From UBA3064 sp016868095 (GTDB taxonomy: Bacteria; Pseudomonadota; Gammaproteobacteria; Burkholderiales; Burkholderiaceae_E), in contig JBEDEM010000036.1 of NCBI GenBank assembly GCA_041175665.1, forward strand, positions 1 to 25,717: DNA of 25,717 nt, read 5' to 3'. This document shows, one piece after another, positions 24,231 through 25,717 of the stretch (positions are counted from its first letter, which is position 1; the number at the start of each line of letters is the position of its first letter). The notes below the pieces were generated by a model. It saw only the letters and a list, made by a program, of their open reading frames with translations, searched no databases and had not been told where the DNA came from. Made by a program: the position numbers and the translations under genes.

Positions 24231-25717
24231 ATGATCCCCTTTAAACCTGCATTACTCGACTCGCTTCGCGGTTACCAGGCAAGCGACTTTCGAGCCGATC
24301 TGGCGGCGGGCGTAACGGTTGGGGTTGTTGCGCTGCCGCTTGCGATGGCTTTTGGTATCGCCTCGGGCGTGAGCCCCGCCCAAGGCCTTGTAACAGCCAT
24401 TCTTGCCGGCTTTATTGTTGCGCTACTTGGTGGCTCCAAAGTCCAAATCGCAGGCCCTGCAGGCGCTTTTGTAGGCCTTCTCTACACGCTTGGCGAGCGC
24501 ATAGGGGCTGGCAATTTGATTTTGGCAACAATGCTCGCCGGTGCCCTACTTGTGCTGGCAGGTGCGCTTCGATTGGGCCGGATCATCCGCTTTGTACCCG
24601 TCGCAATCATCACCGGATTCACCAACGGTATTGCGGTGATCATTGCCTTGCAACAGTTGCGCGATTTTTTTGGGCTGCCCATTGAAAAAATGCCTGCAGA
24701 TTTTTTTGCCCAAATTCACACGCTAGCAAGTCATGCCCAGCAAACCGACGTTGCCGCTTTTATTTTGGGTGTGTTGAGCTTGCTCATTCTCCAGTGGTGG
24801 CCCAAATCATTTCGGCAATACGGAAGTCGCTGGAAAGAAGTTGCCAAGCAGATTCCCGGTACGGTGATTGTTTTATTACTCGGTATCCTCTTGATAAGTA
24901 GCGATCTGATCCAGGTGCCGACCATTGGCAGTCGCTTTGGCGGTATTCCCGCAAGCCTTCCTTATCCGACTGCGCCTGATGTTGATTGGAGCAAGGTCCG
25001 GGAAATTCTCGTACCAGCGATCTCTATCGCATTACTTTGCGGCATTGAGTCCTTGCTTTGCGCGAGAATGGCAGACAGCCTGATTCGTGAACGTCACAAT
25101 GCCGATCAGGAATTGATTGCGCAAGGGGTCGCCAATATGCTCGTCCCTTTGTTTGGTGGCATCGCTGCCACGGGCACCATTGCAAGAACCGTCACCAATG
25201 TCCGCAGTGGGGCACGGTCGCCAATTTCTGCAGTGGTCCATTCGATCACACTGATGCTTATCGTCTTGGTTGCGGCACCATTAGCTGCCAATATCCCTTT
25301 GGCTGCACTCGCTGCTGTTCTACTTTTTGTCTCCTACCATATGGGGGACTGGCAGGCCTTTGCCCGTTTGAAAGCCTTCAGCGTGCCTCATCGCACCTTG
25401 ATGATCGGCAGTTTTGTATTGACCGTCGTCTTCGATCTGACGATCGCGGTCCAAGTGGGGGTTGGCCTTGCCTGTTTGCTCTTTCTTCATCGGATGGCAA
25501 GCCTGACAAACCTGCAATGGCTCGAACCCTTGCGAGGCGATCGTCGTGAAGCCATTGCCCTGTGCCAACTCAGTGGCCCTCTGTTTTTCGGATCAGTTGA
25601 TCGCATGGAAGCAGCGCTCGACGCTAACCAGCCTCCTGCACAACACATTATTCTCGATATGCAAGCAGTCAGCTACCTAGACACAAGCGCGCTTGAGGTG
25701 TTGACCCAGTACAAGGA
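24231..25717 (+). CDS. SulP-family anion transporter with STAS domain (3' end outside window)
   Basis: The frame is open from ATG 24231 to the right edge, giving 495 residues. It is an inner-membrane SulP protein: the N-terminal FRADLAAGVTVGVVALPLAMAFGIASGVSP is the classic first-helix signature, split as FRADLAAGVTVGVVALPLAM and AFGIASGVSP. Many hydrophobic segments follow, with VQIAGPAGAFVGLLY, FTNGIAVIIALQQL and the conserved GGIAATGTIARTVTNVRSGARSP loop. From about 430 the chain becomes a cytoplasmic STAS domain with HIILDMQAVSYLDTSALEVL. Homologues transport sulfate, bicarbonate or dicarboxylates, and nothing here decides between them. It follows metG by 28 bases on the same strand and may be co-transcribed. 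Confidence 0.93.
   Translation, partial: MIPFKPALLDSLRGYQASDFRADLAAGVTVGVVALPLAMAFGIASGVSPAQGLVTAILAGFIVALLGGSKVQIAGPAGAFVGLLYTLGERIGAGNLILATMLAGALLVLAGALRLGRIIRFVPVAIITGFTNGIAVIIALQQLRDFFGLPIEKMPADFFAQIHTLASHAQQTDVAAFILGVLSLLILQWWPKSFRQYGSRWKEVAKQIPGTVIVLLLGILLISSDLIQVPTIGSRFGGIPASLPYPTAPDVDWSKVREILVPAISIALLCGIESLLCARMADSLIRERHNADQELIAQGVANMLVPLFGGIAATGTIARTVTNVRSGARSPISAVVHSITLMLIVLVAAPLAANIPLAALAAVLLFVSYHMGDWQAFARLKAFSVPHRTLMIGSFVLTVVFDLTIAVQVGVGLACLLFLHRMASLTNLQWLEPLRGDRREAIALCQLSGPLFFGSVDRMEAALDANQPPAQHIILDMQAVSYLDTSALEVLTQYK

Overview
The window reads as a chromosomal segment of a betaproteobacterium, most likely of the order Burkholderiales. This rests on product families and on gene orders I know from that group: metG divergent from mrp/apbC followed by dcd, and rpsO-pnp followed by a quinone-oxidoreductase-like gene. 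Genus cannot be decided from the sequence. One run of 28 N marks a scaffold joint, so this is a draft or metagenome assembly.

Region 1 (1-7380, minus strand) is one compact operon. In transcription order it is an acyl-CoA dehydrogenase, livH, livM, livG, livF, an AMP-forming acyl-CoA ligase, and a periplasmic substrate-binding protein cut by the left edge. Most joints are overlaps or gaps under 60 bases. It looks like an uptake-and-activation unit for an organic acid or amino-acid-like substrate that is then degraded as a CoA ester.

Region 2 (7517-12908, plus strand) diverges from region 1 across a 136-base intergenic stretch. It holds a thiolase, a FadB-type bifunctional enoyl-CoA hydratase/3-hydroxyacyl-CoA dehydrogenase, and a Nudix plus metallo-beta-lactamase fusion. 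Together the two regions cover import, CoA activation, all four beta-oxidation steps and possibly CoA or acyl-CoA hydrolysis. The FadB-type protein carries a 75-residue insert with 43 histidines in its C-terminal dehydrogenase domain. This is the most unusual object in the window.

Region 3 (12957-18924, minus strand) is leuA, rpsO, pnp, a crotonase-family protein that lacks both usual catalytic glutamates, and an MDR-family quinone oxidoreductase. rpsO has a good intrinsic terminator behind it and a hairpin in its leader that may be an S15 autoregulatory site.

Region 4 (18925-25717) holds a 306-base stretch without a convincing gene, an EamA/DMT permease, dcd and mrp/apbC on the minus strand (mrp crosses the N-run), then metG and a SulP transporter on the plus strand. 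The SulP gene is cut by the right edge. No tRNA, rRNA, CRISPR array, insertion sequence or phage gene was seen.
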